DNA from: Fistulifera solaris
Taxonomy: Eukaryota; Bacillariophyta; Bacillariophyceae; Naviculales; Stauroneidaceae
NCBI GenBank assembly: GCA_030295235.1
Contig: AP026127.1
Location: 684,501 to 748,500, forward strand
Length of the DNA stretch: 64,000 nt
Direction of reading: 5' to 3'
A program made the translations under genes and the position numbers. The notes beneath the pieces were generated by a model. The model ran no database searches. It was given only the letters and a program-made list of their open reading frames with translations, and had not been told where the DNA came from. This document shows, in pieces, positions 1 to 11,600 of the stretch (position 1 is its first letter; each line of letters begins with the position of its first letter).

Positions 1-1
1 T

Positions 2-1759
2 ATGCGACAATATCAAGCGTTTGATACCAAGTCTCCGGAAGTGTATTTCACGAATAATAGAGAAAATAACGAAACTGAACACTCGATAACATCAAACGAC
101 GGAATATGCGGCGTTCTTGGCAATCAATCTCCCACGTCTTTATGGGCGAAAAATGTATTGAGTATCTTACGTGCCAGCCAAAGCCCTCTCGATACGAATT
201 ACGTTTTTCAAAACCCGACTGCCCAAGTATTAAAGATCATCACGCCCAGGCTACACAACAGTATGAAATCGAGCCCACGCAATTGGAAAGCCATGGAGCA
301 TGTGATTGAAACAACCAATCGAAGACTCGCTTATTTGAAAGCGAAAAGAGAAGGCCGCTTGGCTGAGGAAGTACGACCGCTAAAAATTCTTGTCATGGGC
401 GGATCCGTGACGAGAGGGATGAACTGTTACACCCGTATCCGGCATTACGATTATAACAAGTGTTGCTGGGCTACTCGACTCGGGACACTTCTCAACAGCT
501 TAGCTGGGGATCGAGTTGTAGATGTACACCTGGCAGCGGTGAGCGCAACGAACTCCGCGACAGGACAAGTCATGCTCGAATACAGCTTATTACCTGAAGA
601 AATGAGAGGCCCTGATATCATTATTAGTGCTTATTCAACGAATGACATGCACGTGTACACCATGCAGGAAGCCCTCAGTCAAAACATTACATTACGTGAT
701 AAAATCTTTGGGATGGCGCAGAATTTTACACGCACCGCGCTCCAGCAGTGCACGAAAGAAGGGAACACGCCGCTGCTGTTTTGGCTCGATGATTATTTGG
801 GAAATGAACAAAGAGAGATAGTTGCCACTTCAGATTTTATTCAAGGGCTTCAGGTTTTGGCCGGCTATTACGGGTTCGGACTCTTATCCTATGCGGATAC
901 GGTACGCGACCTTGTTTACGGCTCAACAACGGAGAGATCGTTTTCACCTCCAGGATGGTACAAAGAGAACTCTGAAATGAAAAGAGAGGTTCACCCACCG
1001 TATCCGATGCACATCGCTGTATCGTACATTATAGCTTACGCGTTCCTTCAACTAACGTCAACGTATTGTGGTCTCGAATCGTGGAATGTGACATCATGGG
1101 AGAGTAGATTAGACTATTACAATGCAGAAGTGCCAGGATTGCCTAACACGCAAGGAAGTAAGGAATCCCTAGACATGCCTCCCCAACCTCGACCGGAGGG
1201 ACTACCTCCGTCTTTGAATACCAAGCTCAAGTTGGAAGACATTTCGGAACTATGGCGTGAAGTTCGTCCAAATACTTGCGACGCTGAAAAGACACACAGG
1301 ACACGCTGTCCTATTGGATGGGTCGGTGCTTTGCGACCAGATCACACTGCAGATGACGTATCAAGTTACTTCCAGCCGTATATTCGACAACCTTTTGAGT
1401 GGGAATGGACAATGGATAGGAAGAAGCCTGGTTGGCTGCCTACGTCGGCGGAAAATGCAACGATGACATTTGATTTTCCTTTGCAACAGGAAATTCATCG
1501 CTTAGTGATATTCTACATGAAAAGCTATGGGGAAATGTGGGAAAATTCGAAGGCCGAACTAAAAATCTATTTGGATGATGACACAGTGGATGAACATGCT
1601 TTTCAATTTTCGCTCGGTGGTTTTCATGATAAGAAAACGAGCGAAGTCTACGTTGAGGAAGTCGATCTACCTCGCGGAGCGTTAAGACGACTTCAAATGA
1701 AAGTTCAACACGCAGCAGGAAAATCCTTCAAGCTAATGGGATTCGCGATTTGCAGTTGA
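2..1759 (+). CDS. SGNH-hydrolase-like protein with C-terminal beta-sandwich region (5' end probably outside the window)
   Basis: The frame is 585 codons, open from the first ATG at base 2, so the true N-terminus may lie upstream of the window. SGNH blocks are visible: GGSVTRG with a candidate nucleophile Ser at residue 135, YSTND with the Asn near 214, and HPPYPMH with a candidate catalytic His at 331 or 337. This pattern is known from GDSL/SGNH esterases and acyl-transferring enzymes. The last 130 residues hold a Trp-rich, beta-rich segment that could be a carbohydrate- or membrane-facing module. No transmembrane segment is visible in the part shown. Substrate is unknown. Two other, much shorter SGNH enzymes lie at 57-59 kb but are not close relatives. 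Confidence 0.7.
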   Translation: MRQYQAFDTKSPEVYFTNNRENNETEHSITSNDGICGVLGNQSPTSLWAKNVLSILRASQSPLDTNYVFQNPTAQVLKIITPRLHNSMKSSPRNWKAMEHVIETTNRRLAYLKAKREGRLAEEVRPLKILVMGGSVTRGMNCYTRIRHYDYNKCCWATRLGTLLNSLAGDRVVDVHLAAVSATNSATGQVMLEYSLLPEEMRGPDIIISAYSTNDMHVYTMQEALSQNITLRDKIFGMAQNFTRTALQQCTKEGNTPLLFWLDDYLGNEQREIVATSDFIQGLQVLAGYYGFGLLSYADTVRDLVYGSTTERSFSPPGWYKENSEMKREVHPPYPMHIAVSYIIAYAFLQLTSTYCGLESWNVTSWESRLDYYNAEVPGLPNTQGSKESLDMPPQPRPEGLPPSLNTKLKLEDISELWREVRPNTCDAEKTHRTRCPIGWVGALRPDHTADDVSSYFQPYIRQPFEWEWTMDRKKPGWLPTSAENATMTFDFPLQQEIHRLVIFYMKSYGEMWENSKAELKIYLDDDTVDEHAFQFSLGGFHDKKTSEVYVEEVDLPRGALRRLQMKVQHAAGKSFKLMGFAICS

Positions 1760-1883
1760 GATTCATTAGCGCCTTCACGGTAAATAGTAGAAAATGAAAA
1801 AGTTCACACTAAGAAAAGACGTTTCCAGTTACATCGTCGTGGCTAATGATACCATAGATCGGATAGAGAGCCTTGTGCGCAAT

Positions 1884-2252
1884 TTACTTCTTCTCATTAT
1901 CACCTGATTGGTTTTGAAGCGACATAATTTGATCAAACATCTTTCTTCGCTTTGGATCTCGCAGATTATTTTGCTGCATCTTCACCACGGCTCTGGCGAG
2001 CGCCTGATTCTTTTCACGTTCTTCCTGTATTTTACCCATCAGATCTTCGATTTCTTCTAAGTCTTGACTATCACACGAGTCTTCGCTATCGGATTCGTCA
2101 AAGCTCTTTCTCTTTCGATTGTTATCCGACGAAGAATCGCTGTCATCGTCCGAGTCATCTGAATCATCAGCGTCTCCGTCGTCACGCGCTTGTTCCGTTA
2201 GACTGAGACGCGCCATATCCGACGTTTCGTCTTCTGCATCTGTTAAACTCAT
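1884..2252 (-). CDS. Small acidic coiled-coil protein, function unknown
   Basis: A 122-residue protein with a genuine ATG at 2252. Residues about 20-60 are a Ser/Asp run (DDSDDSDDDSDSSSD type) followed by a short basic patch (RKRK). Residues about 65-115 form a charged helix with heptad-like Leu/Ile/Met spacing (LEEIEDLMGKIQEEREKNQALA), consistent with a coiled coil, ending in a basic stretch. This looks like a small nuclear or chromatin-associated accessory protein, but I recognise no family. The 218-bp tandem repeat begins about 150 bp upstream of its start, so it occupies the promoter side of this gene. Confidence 0.55.
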   Translation of the reverse strand: MSLTDAEDETSDMARLSLTEQARDDGDADDSDDSDDDSDSSSDNNRKRKSFDESDSEDSCDSQDLEEIEDLMGKIQEEREKNQALARAVVKMQQNNLRDPKRRKMFDQIMSLQNQSGDNEKK

Positions 2253-2404
2253 GTTGGGGATAGTTGATTCTCAATGATCTGGGGATTGTTACTCAATAGA
2301 CATCAATCGCAAATGCCTATCTTGCGCATTTTGATTTTTTTCGATTTTAACGAAGGCATGCGCAACGCCGCGAAGAACACACGCGGAACACTCATGATAC
2401 ATGA

Positions 2405-3355
2405 TGCGCAAAATCCGGCATCCCCTCTGTCGATAAATTTCCTTACGGAGCTCTACGTGGGTTCTACGAGTCGACTTTACAAACGTTCCATTATCGCACT
2501 TTTTTTTGATATTTTCGGCTCCAACAGCACTCGATAATCATTACAGGGAATGCGACAACAATGTTAGGGGTGTAACAATTGATTGCTCTGCCAATTACAA
2601 CCGAAAGAGGATGCATTCAAAATTGTTGAATTTCCGGGTTCCCCCTGTTGATAAATTTCCTTACGGAGCTCTACGTGGGTTTTACGAGTCGACGTTACAA
2701 ACGTTCCATTATCGCTCTTTTTTTGATATTTTCGGCTCCAACAGCACTCGATAATCATTACCGGGAATGCGACAACAATGTTAGGGGTGTAACAATTGAT
2801 TTCGCTGCCAATTACAACCGAAAGAGGATGCATTCAAAATTGTTGAATTTCCGGGTTCCCCCTCTGTTGATAAATTTCCTTACGGAGCTCTACGTGGGTT
2901 CTACGAGTCGACGTTACAAACGTTCCATTATCGCTCTTTTTTTTGATATTTTCGGCTCCAACAGCACTCGATAATCATTACAGGGAATGCGACAACAATG
3001 TTAGGGGTGTAACAATTGATTTCGCTGCCAATTACAACCGAAAGAGGATGCATTCAAAATTGTTGAATTTCCGGGTTCCCCCTGTTGATAAATTTCCTTA
3101 CGGAGCTCTACGTGGGTTCTACGAGTCGACGTTACAAACGTTCCATTATCGCTCTTTTTTTGATATTTTCGGCTCCAATTTTTTGATATTTTCGGCTCCA
3201 ACAGCACTCGATAATCATTACGGAAACGACGTTAAAACTCTGCCTCGCCGTAGGCCCTACGTAGAAACTTGTACTGGGCGGCAGAATTTTAACGTCCTTT
3301 CCCGGGAATGCGACAACAATGTTAGCGGTGTTACAATTGATTGCGCTGCCAATTG
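2405..3355. repeat. 218-bp tandem repeat, about four copies
   Basis: The string GATAAATTTCCTTACGGAG recurs at 2432, 2650, 2869 and 3087, giving periods of 218, 219 and 218 bp. Copies 2 and 3 are nearly identical, while copy 1 and the terminal part are more diverged. Copy 4 holds a local duplication of about 22 bp (TTTTTTGATATTTTCGGCTC type, around 3160-3200) and is split by an 81-bp inverted-repeat element at 3222-3302. Short open frames on both strands simply follow the repeat and have no recognisable protein features. The block lies between the 3' end of the calpain gene and the 5' end of the acidic protein gene. Confidence 0.9.
3222..3302. mobile_element. 81-bp MITE-like element with 23-bp terminal inverted repeats (copy 1)
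   Basis: The element begins GGAAACGACGTTAAAA and ends TTTTAACGTCCTTTCC. Its 23-bp arms pair with two mismatches. The centre holds a second small palindrome (CGTAGG-C-CCTACG). The flanks ATTAC and CGGGAATG join to the uninterrupted repeat sequence seen at 2758, so the insertion is exact with no clear target-site duplication. The joined target, ATTACCGGGAAT, is itself an imperfect palindrome. A second copy with about 93% identity and the same length lies at 38485-38565. It has no coding capacity, so any transposase would be supplied in trans. Confidence 0.75.
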
Positions 3356-3522
3356 CCTAGAAAAAATACGGCAGGTCGAAATTTTGATTAAATCGGTACT
3401 AAAACCCAGGAAGAAAACAAACAATTTAGCTGTCAATAGTCGATACGGTCGAGGGAAAGTCAGTTGAAAAACTATAGAAATCATGTAGCGCCACTATTCG
3501 CACTTTATCGTTATGAGATCAA

Positions 3523-5013
3523 CTAACAAATCCAGCAGACATTTTCCCTTGCCGACAAAGTTTCATCGGTGGTGTGGTGCGCGACGTAGAGATTGATAAT
3601 CCCTTTGCAGCAACACCAGAACTCGGCGCATCCTTTCAAATATCCCTTGAGGATTCCTTCCCGTAGCAAGAGATGGATCAGTGTGCATTTGCTTAACACA
3701 TACAATAGATAACTTTCTAACTTACCACAACATCCTTCATCTTCATGAACATCCAAAGACCAATCACGAGCAGTTGTTCGGTCGCAAATGTTCACACGAG
3801 TGAAGACTTTGCTAAAGTCTTCGAAGGACATCCAAAATGCGCCGTCGTCTGCAGCAACAAAGTTCAGCACTTTTGCAACTTCGGGGTGCTTTTTCCACAT
3901 CGAGCTCTTGTCCGACCATGCTCCCTTCCACTCAAACGTTCCCCAAGGATTCCGCAGTTGAACTAGGCGAAATTCTTTTACTTGGCGAGCCTGAATGATG
4001 GAGTAAGCGTGTCCAGCGACCAGTCCTTCCTTCTCCAGCATTTGTTCTCCTGACGGTCCATCGGACTTTCCGTACTCTGTTTTGCCGATGCTGGCCGACA
4101 TTAGAGCTTTTTGTTTATCGTACTTCTTCAGCAGGGTCCACAATTGTTCGACTGTGTACGTTTCTTTTGTGGCTTTGAATCCACAAGCACGTTTGTCTTT
4201 TTTGTCTTTCAGTGCTACCATGTCCTCCCTTTTCCATCGGAATTGTTTGTTTTTCTTGTCCGGTTCTTCCAATGACATTTGAAATACCTTATCCCCCGTC
4301 ATACTGAGCCAACCCCAAAGCACGAAACCTCCATCCAAGGCCGCGTAACTTCCGCAGAACTTTGCGTACGCTTTTTCGAGTAAAATGGCCCACAGTTCAT
4401 TGCCATTCGGGTGCATGAAACGGGGCTTGTTTGTCCCTTTATGGCAAGGAATCCTGTCGTCAATTGTGACAATCTGCCATTTTTCTTGCACCGGATCATA
4501 TATACGGACTTTGTATTTTCCTCGAGGATTGTATTCCTTGGTAATGAATAGATTGCGGATCGCGTGAGGGAATTCGGAAGCACAAGCGAATGCGGCCACC
4601 AGCCAACAATCGCCTACGGCTCCTTGACAAAGATCACTCGGTTCAATTTCTCCCTCAAAAAGTTGAGGGCGCTTTCCCTTGATCCCCTCAATATCTTGCG
4701 CACGGACCCAATCTGTATCCTTCTCCATAGCCTGAGCGCTTTGTCCCTTTCCACCGGTCTCTTGGTGATTGCCGAGAGCCTTGGCCCCTATGAACGATTT
4801 GTCTTCGTAAACAAACCAACAGGGTAACAGATACCGCCAGAGACATCCGACTGTGAAGCGCTGACAAAGTACGCGCATGCAGGGTCCGCAATACACTTGG
4901 AAGCTTCGAAACACCAGCGCGATCGGAGCGACAATAGGACAGCATAGAATGTTCCAGACGAGACCCGCATTTCCGGAAAAGAGGTTCGCACAAGTCGGAG
5001 CCATCTTTTGCAA
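3523..5013 (-). CDS. Calpain-type cysteine protease (family C2)
   Basis: The frame encodes 496 residues. The CysPc core spans about residues 105-410, with the catalytic triad in normal context: Cys136 in GAVGDCW, His335 in VAGHAYS and Asn355 in LRNPWG. The N-terminus (residues 8-66) is rich in Cys and hydrophobic residues (LCCPIVAP, CGPCMRVLC, LLPCW), suggesting palmitoylation or membrane anchoring. There is no C2L or penta-EF-hand domain, so this is a short protist-type calpain. A GTAAGT donor at 3725 and an AG acceptor at 3657 would remove 69 nt in frame and join EGCC to GILKGYLKG, so the last part may contain a small intron that the unspliced frame reads through. Cytosolic or membrane-bound limited proteolysis is expected. 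Confidence 0.88.
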   Translation of the reverse strand: MQKMAPTCANLFSGNAGLVWNILCCPIVAPIALVFRSFQVYCGPCMRVLCQRFTVGCLWRYLLPCWFVYEDKSFIGAKALGNHQETGGKGQSAQAMEKDTDWVRAQDIEGIKGKRPQLFEGEIEPSDLCQGAVGDCWLVAAFACASEFPHAIRNLFITKEYNPRGKYKVRIYDPVQEKWQIVTIDDRIPCHKGTNKPRFMHPNGNELWAILLEKAYAKFCGSYAALDGGFVLWGWLSMTGDKVFQMSLEEPDKKNKQFRWKREDMVALKDKKDKRACGFKATKETYTVEQLWTLLKKYDKQKALMSASIGKTEYGKSDGPSGEQMLEKEGLVAGHAYSIIQARQVKEFRLVQLRNPWGTFEWKGAWSDKSSMWKKHPEVAKVLNFVAADDGAFWMSFEDFSKVFTRVNICDRTTARDWSLDVHEDEGCCGKLESYLLYVLSKCTLIHLLLREGILKGYLKGCAEFWCCCKGIINLYVAHHTTDETLSARENVCWIC

Positions 5014-5375
5014 AAAGAAAAGGATGAAGAGGGATCACAGGTATGAATGATTGAAGCACAATGAATTATTGGATGAAGTCGTCCCCTTATGAGCAAACCC
5101 ATGATCGGTCTTTAGACTTTTTTTCTTTTGCGCGCGGCAACACAAAAAAGGCGAAAAGGTTCGTCGCGCAAAGATACTTATTGCAACCCGAACCTCAGGG
5201 CTTATATATTCGGTACCGGATGGACTACATTCTGCATAATAGAATACTACTAGGCGGAATTTGTGTCCTTCGTTCGCAAGCTTCTTCGTCATTCTTTCTC
5301 ATCACAAAAGATGAGCAAGTTTTTACAAAAAACAAATTCTTTCATTAATTTTACACATTATTAGCTTTACTTTGC
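5014..5375. other. Intergenic, 362 bp
   Basis: This stretch separates the calpain start from the 3' end of the fucosyltransferase-like gene on the same strand. It is AT-rich towards 5320-5375 and would hold the calpain promoter and the 3' UTR of the neighbour. I see no repeat or conserved coding signal. Confidence 0.5.
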
Positions 5376-7849
5376 TTACAAGATGTCCATTAAAGGTAAA
5401 AAGAGCGGCAAGTCAAGTGTCTTGTTCGATGGCTGTCGCTCCGTAGGTCCGTCTAGCCAAGTGCAACCATTCTTGTCGGCGGCCGCTTTCGGAACTCCCG
5501 CGGTCCAGTGGCGCACCGTGCAAGTAAAGTTGCGACCAGAGAGCAGCAGTCCCCATTTACCGAACCCACCCATATTGTAAGCTAGGCACTCTCCCATGGA
5601 TATAATGTACAGGTCTACAAACACGGCGTAGTAGTCGGAAGGTGACGTTGGTTGAGTTGGTTTCAGATCCATGTGCAGTGGGTCTTTGTCATGAAGACGC
5701 GTTGCCACTGGTGTGTTTCGAGACTTCCCGTACTCCATGGCAACCTCACGGGCGTATGCTGAATCCGAGGCGAAAAAGAAAGGTCCGCCAGGCCGTAAGT
5801 GCGAAATGCAATTTAGCGAATTGATAGTCCAATTGAAGACTTTCGCTGGATCACGCCCGTGTTCTTCGAGCCCATATTGCGCTCGCAAGTGAACGCTCGA
5901 ATATTCGTAAGGAATCAGCTCAAATCGTTTCATCTCCGACTCGATTTGTCTGGCCACTTTAGGTGCCGGTGTGAAGAAGCTACGCCAACAATCTCGGTAA
6001 TGCTGACGCAAAGCATCTTCCGGCTCACCTGACTGCAAAGCTTCTGCTTTGTAATACTTAGAGCCGTGATCACTTATCTGTATGCGGGACATTATAACTG
6101 TTCGATTGGACTGTGAGTATGCCACCAGTCGGTCTAATGTATGAATGCGATCTGCGTTGGCTTTGAGGGTATCATGAAACCAGTCGGGGACAACCCAGTT
6201 GATACCTCCTATCGGTGGCACCAGAAACTCGGTCAATAATGCCGGTCGCTCCCAGTGAATGAGCAGCAATCGATTTGTATTCGCGGCCACCCGCACCATT
6301 GCAGGTAACAGACGAAGACGATCCGAAGTCCCCCCACACTTTTCGTCACTCTCCATGCAGGTCATGATAATATACCGCGTCTCATTCCAATTTTCCGGGC
6401 TCAAACGTTGCCGCTGCTCTGCATGCCAGTTGAAGTAACTTTTCATCCATTGAGGTAACTGCGTTGATTCATTCCATATTTGAGTGGACGCAATTGCTTG
6501 TAACTTGGGGTGAATGAACTCGGCACTGGCCGACGACAACTGCAGTGCACCATCTTCTTCTGATACCAGTCCTCGCATGGGAGGAGAAAAGATAATACCA
6601 TTTGTTCGAACGTGGCTGCCAGTATTTCGAGTCCGAGTGTACGTGTTGGTCAAGCGGCACTCCGACAACGAAATGGCCGTCATATGCTGCAATGCGCAAG
6701 ATGCGTTCTGACTCATGTAAGACGCCAATTTCCCGTAACCACCCATTCCATAACTCACACAATTTCCCAGGGATAAGACGTACAAATCAACGAACGTATC
6801 ATAATATTCACTGGGCGATCGTGATCTCCACTGTTTGGCCTTGTCTAGGTGGAGAGGGTTTTGTTCGTGTTGCGGTGAAATGACATGATGACCATGACGC
6901 GTTCCGTACTCTCCGGCCACTTGCTGTGCGTACGATGCATCCGATGCAAAGAATAGGTATGGATACTCGGGATCCACAAATTGGAGGCTGCAATTGACGG
7001 CATGACGTGTCAATTGCTCCAAAAAGCGCGGATCGCGGTCCTCAACATTGTACAAGGCCCTCAGATGCGTCGATGGGTATTTTCCTACTTCCAAACCGTT
7101 GTTGTTCATGTATGTTTGTATCCTTTTCGCAATCGGCGGTGCGGGAGTGAAAAAGACTCGCCAGCACTCCGCAAACACTTGGGCAAAGGTGGGCTCGTCC
7201 GGTAACAGAGTAGAATCGTAATACACTTGTCCGTGATCATGCGCTTGAAATTTGACACGAAACGATGGAATAGAGTGATTGGAAGCAAACATGAGTATTT
7301 CATCTTGTACCGTAACCCGCTCCCCCCATTTCCCTTCCAGTCCGGAGGCAAACGCCAGTCGACACCTCCCACCGGCGGCAATAAGAATTCTTCCAACGGA
7401 GCCGGGCGGCCCCATTGAAACAATAAGACGCGTTCCGATTGCGCCGCCACTCGTACTAAAAAGGGCAAGGTCATGAGTCGATCGGCCAGTCCACCGCATT
7501 TGATGTATTTCGGCAAGCACGAAACTATCATGAGACGCTGATTGTTGTCGTTGTGTAAAAGAGACTGACGCGCTTCTTTGTGCCATCGAAAATAGTTTTT
7601 CATCCATTCCGGTAATGTTTCCAAAGATTCCCATAAATCGGCAGTATCGATTTGATAAGAAGCAGATGGTTGAACAAAAGACACCATCAACTGTTGATCA
7701 TTCGAAATCGTGACATTCGATGACGCGAATGAATGACTTGAACGGCCGTGATCCAGATGCGTTTGCATTTCCCACAAAACGACAAAGTAGAGAAGGCATA
7801 TTGCCGCAAATACAGTTTTGAGGCCTCCATTCTTTATTTTATTCTTCAT
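5376..7849 (-). CDS. Type II membrane protein with two tandem fucosyltransferase-like domains (one frame break)
   Basis: Two overlapping frames form one gene: the N-terminal part starts at the ATG at 7849 and the rest continues in the frame ending at 5376. The switch falls at a run of six C (7322-7327). One added base makes 2475 nt (824 residues) and restores the domain. Residues about 10-27 are a signal anchor (FAAICLLYFVVLW). Two homologous domains follow, each with PEWMKNYF/PQWMKSYF, a GGLADRL or GGTSDRL loop, an HLR motif (STHLRALY, SVHLRAQYG), FFASD, and VDLYxxSxGxCxxYxMGGxG. The GGLxDRL and HxR motifs recall GDP-fucose-dependent transferases (NodZ/FUT8/POFUT-like). Golgi or ER location is expected. 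Donor and acceptor are inferred only from fold-level motifs. Confidence 0.7.
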
Positions 7850-8680
7850 ATTGCAATCATGACGAAAGGATTGTTATTAAAGGAAGCAGCGACTGCGTAG
7901 ATCATGTTTGCATTGCAACGAAAAAACGAAAGACCGCGCATTTTACTTATTGTTGTGACACGTATCCGATTACGGTGAGGGTTTGTCTTGCCCATTCTAT
8001 ACACTGCCCTCCAAAGTGTAGACGACATTTTCCACGACTGCATTATATTGGGTCATGAGTAACGAGTGAATGCGTGCTTCTGAGGAGCCAGACGCTGCTG
8101 TTTGACCTCGTTCGTTCGGCCTGATCGAAATGTCTTCCTTAAATTTGAACTTAATTGAAATTAAGGTCGGTAACTTTTTGACGCACGCGTCGATGCTGGA
8201 TGCTAAGAAGAATCCCTTTCGCGAATTGTTTGTTTTGGTAAATGACAGCCTGGTGCTGGTTACCATTCAATCTCCGTTCTTGGTACTGGTAATCAGTCAG
8301 TGGTTAATAACTCCATTCTACAGCATTTATTATGTACGAGACGCTTCTTGATGCGGAAGGGCTCTCTAGCAAATCGTCGTCTCTCGAAATCACTATAGTC
8401 CTAAAGTGTAAGCGACCTTTCGGTCTGACGTCCGGCCGCTCTGGGAGTCCCGATTTTGTGCGTCTTGAATAAGACGTCACACTTCGCAAAGATCTCCCGC
8501 CACCGCACAAACGCGCGGCGGGAGACGATTTCCCCCTTGATACAAGTAGAGACGACGAGCGATCTTATTCGCGTCCTCTCGTCCTCTCCGCAGAGCATTA
8601 TTTTATCATTGCAAACCATTATCAGAGCATTGCTTTCTCCTTATTATTACTACACTTGCTCACAAGAAGAATCGTTTATC
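7850..8680. promoter_or_regulatory. Divergent promoter region, fucosyltransferase-like / CAND1
   Basis: These 831 bp lie between two genes that start head to head. An AGACGTCAC motif sits at about 8469 and a TGACGTCC at about 8423, both close to the CRE/bZIP site TGACGTCA. The 3' end, before the CAND1 start, is T-rich with a TATTATTAC stretch. Short open frames here have no recognisable features. Confidence 0.4.
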
Positions 8681-11600
8681 ATGTCATACAACAGTGTGAA
8701 TAATCAAAACTCCGTCAATGTCACGGCGCTATTGAAAAGACGGAGCACTACGACAAAGACGAACGCTACATGGCCATTTCGGACCTCCGCGACTTTTTGA
8801 AGCGACAGGAAGGAACGACGCACGATACCGCCACGGAACGCAACATTTGTACGGCTGTCTTGCGTCTTTTGCACGACAAATCGAATGATGTTCAAGCCAT
8901 GGCCGTGAAGACATTGTCGGATTTGCTGACTACGGTACAACAAGAGCAAGTCGTGGAAATTGCGGATTCGCTCGCGGATCAAGTGCTGGACAACAATAAA
9001 TCTGAATTGCGCGATGTGTATTCGATTGGGTTGCGTACACTCGTCAAGACGATTCCCGCTCCCATGGGAGATCGTGTTTCGCAACGTTTGGTGGGCCGGC
9101 TTCTCGATGGCATTCAATCCTCCGAAGAAGAGATTGTGTTGGCTTGTCTCGATACTTGGACGGAATTGCTCACGCGGTTCGGATCGTCGGTAGTGCACGT
9201 ATCCCGACAGCACCAGCCTCTTCTGTTGCAGTGCTTGAAGTTGTTGAACTCACCGACACCCGTCATTCGGAAACGATCGGGAAATTGCATGGGAGTTCTC
9301 TCGACTGTACTCAGTGATGTGCTTTTAAATCAAATGATTCAGTCGCTACTCGAGCCTATTGAAATTCCCAAAAGCAAAGATCAAGATACGAGAGCCTGGA
9401 TTCGGACCCTGTGTACCGTATCGGGATCTGTCGGGCATCGCATGAGTCAGCAGCAAATTGATCGGATTCTGCAGTTGTTCTTGCAGTTTACGAAACCAGC
9501 CGATGCAATGACGGGAGACGACGAGGATGACGCCGAAATGGCGGGTACGACGGATGAACACGCGATCAATGTCATGAATGAATTGCGTGAATCGTGTTTC
9601 ATGGGATACGAATCGTTCATCACGCTGTGTCCCAATGAAGTGCAACCGCACATGGATAAGATCATTCAAGCTGCGTTGGCGTATATGAGTTACGATCCGA
9701 ACTACAGCTATGGTGTGGACGATGAAGATGACGAGGCCGTCGATGATGCTGATGGAGACGGAGATGACGATGAAGAAAATGAATATGAAGAAGAGGAAGA
9801 AGACGATGATGAGGAAGAGGACGACGATGATGAAAGCTGGAAAGTCCGACGCAGTGCGATTCGTGCTCTCAAAGGAGTGGTCTCTGCCTGCAGCAAAGAC
9901 CCCACGCGATTGTGGAACAAGACTTACTCGATTCGGCAGGGGAAATCCAGTGTCGTGGCTTTGGCGATTCTGGGTCGTTTCCGAGAACGCGAGGAAAACT
10001 GTCGGGTTGAGATCATCGACTGCTTCAATCAGATGCTCGCTTCTCTCGTTGCCGCGGACGAGAGGGGTGGCATTCGTATTGCCAGTGACGAGACTATGGA
10101 TGACGAAAGCGCTTTTTTTATCGATTTCGGGCGGCTTTACACGTCTAAGCTAGTCAAGGCCTCCGAAAAGATTTTGGAAATAAAGAAAGGCAATGAACGC
10201 TCCAAGTCTAGTGCGCTGTCGTTGCTTTCGACTCTCTGCAATGTTCCAGGTGGGCTGGGATCCTCTAGTGCCATTTCTTCAGTCTTGAGTCATATTCAAG
10301 TCTTCTTATCTTCGTCGGGTGCAAAGGACTCCACCGCACACCGCGAAAGTACCAGCAAGGGTCTCCGTCTTGATGCACTGACCACAGTCCATGCCATCCT
10401 ATCGTCAACGAACCACGATCCGGAATGGATGAGAGCTGACATTCAAAACAAGCTTCTTCCCCAGTTGTGTCTGTCGGTTCAAGAGCAATGGTACAAAGTC
10501 ATCGCCGAAGCGTTACGTTCTTTGACGCAAGTGCCCAAAATAATTGTATCTGGAGTAGATCCCTCATCCAAGGATTGCAAGGTGGTTGCTCAAAAGCTGT
10601 ATGACGCCGTCCAGCCCTTGTTGGCAACGCATGATGTTGATCAGGAAATCAAGGATTGTGCTCTTGATGCTTGTGCTGCCCTTCTTATGTCGATGAATGA
10701 TAGCTTATCGAATGAGCAAAGGGAGAACCTTCTGAAGCTTTTATTGGATCGATTGCAGAATGAGACTACGCGCATTGCGGCCATCAAAACCCTTGCTGAA
10801 ATTGCCGGCTGTTCGAATAAAATTGATCTGTCTCCGATTCTGGCGGAATCGGTCCGTTCCATGGGTTCGTTCTTGAAGCTCAGTAGCCGTTCGTTGCGGC
10901 AAACTTCTCTTGAAGCTTTGATTGTTGTGGTAAATCAACATGGAGATACTTTAAATGATCCGAGTGGAGACTTGTATTCTTCGGTGCTGGTCGATCTGGA
11001 AACTCTCGTCGTAGCGACAGATTTGCATGTGACCCAACTCAGTTTGTAAGTTCTCAACATTTCATTCCCCTGATCTACTTTTCACGGCTAACAATTGCAT
11101 TCTTATCGACAGACGTGTCTGTGAAGCAATTCTGTCGGTATGCCCAGCAGCGGGTGCTACATTCAGGTCTAATGTTTTAGGGCGTGCTCTCGCGCTGTCC
11201 ACGGCGTCGTCTCTCCAAGATAGTGCTCTTGCGTCTTTACTGGCCTTGTTTGAGCGGTCCATTACGAGCAACGCAGTCGAGTTTCAGGAATTATTCGAGA
11301 AATTGCACCAGCAGCTCAAGCCTGAGTTGAGTAAGACAGCCACATATCACTTGGCCGAATGTATCGCAGCTGCTGCAAGCGCAACTCACCAAGAAAACAC
11401 AAAGACTGTCCTGGATGGAGCTTTGGACGCAATGAAAACGGCTGTTTTAGATGAAACTGACGGTGCAAGAGTCAAGGACTTGCAACTATCAGTCCTCATC
11501 GCGGGAGACATTGGTCGCAAAGTAGATACAGTCGCTGTCTTTGGGGCTGGTTTCGCGGATGATTTGAGAGTTTCATTTGTACGTCTCCTGGATCATTCTG

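Noticed and set aside
8456-8800. Separate small gene ahead of CAND1
   Set aside because: Its last residues before the frame break (VTALL) continue into the CAND1 N-terminus in the next frame, so it is the start of CAND1.
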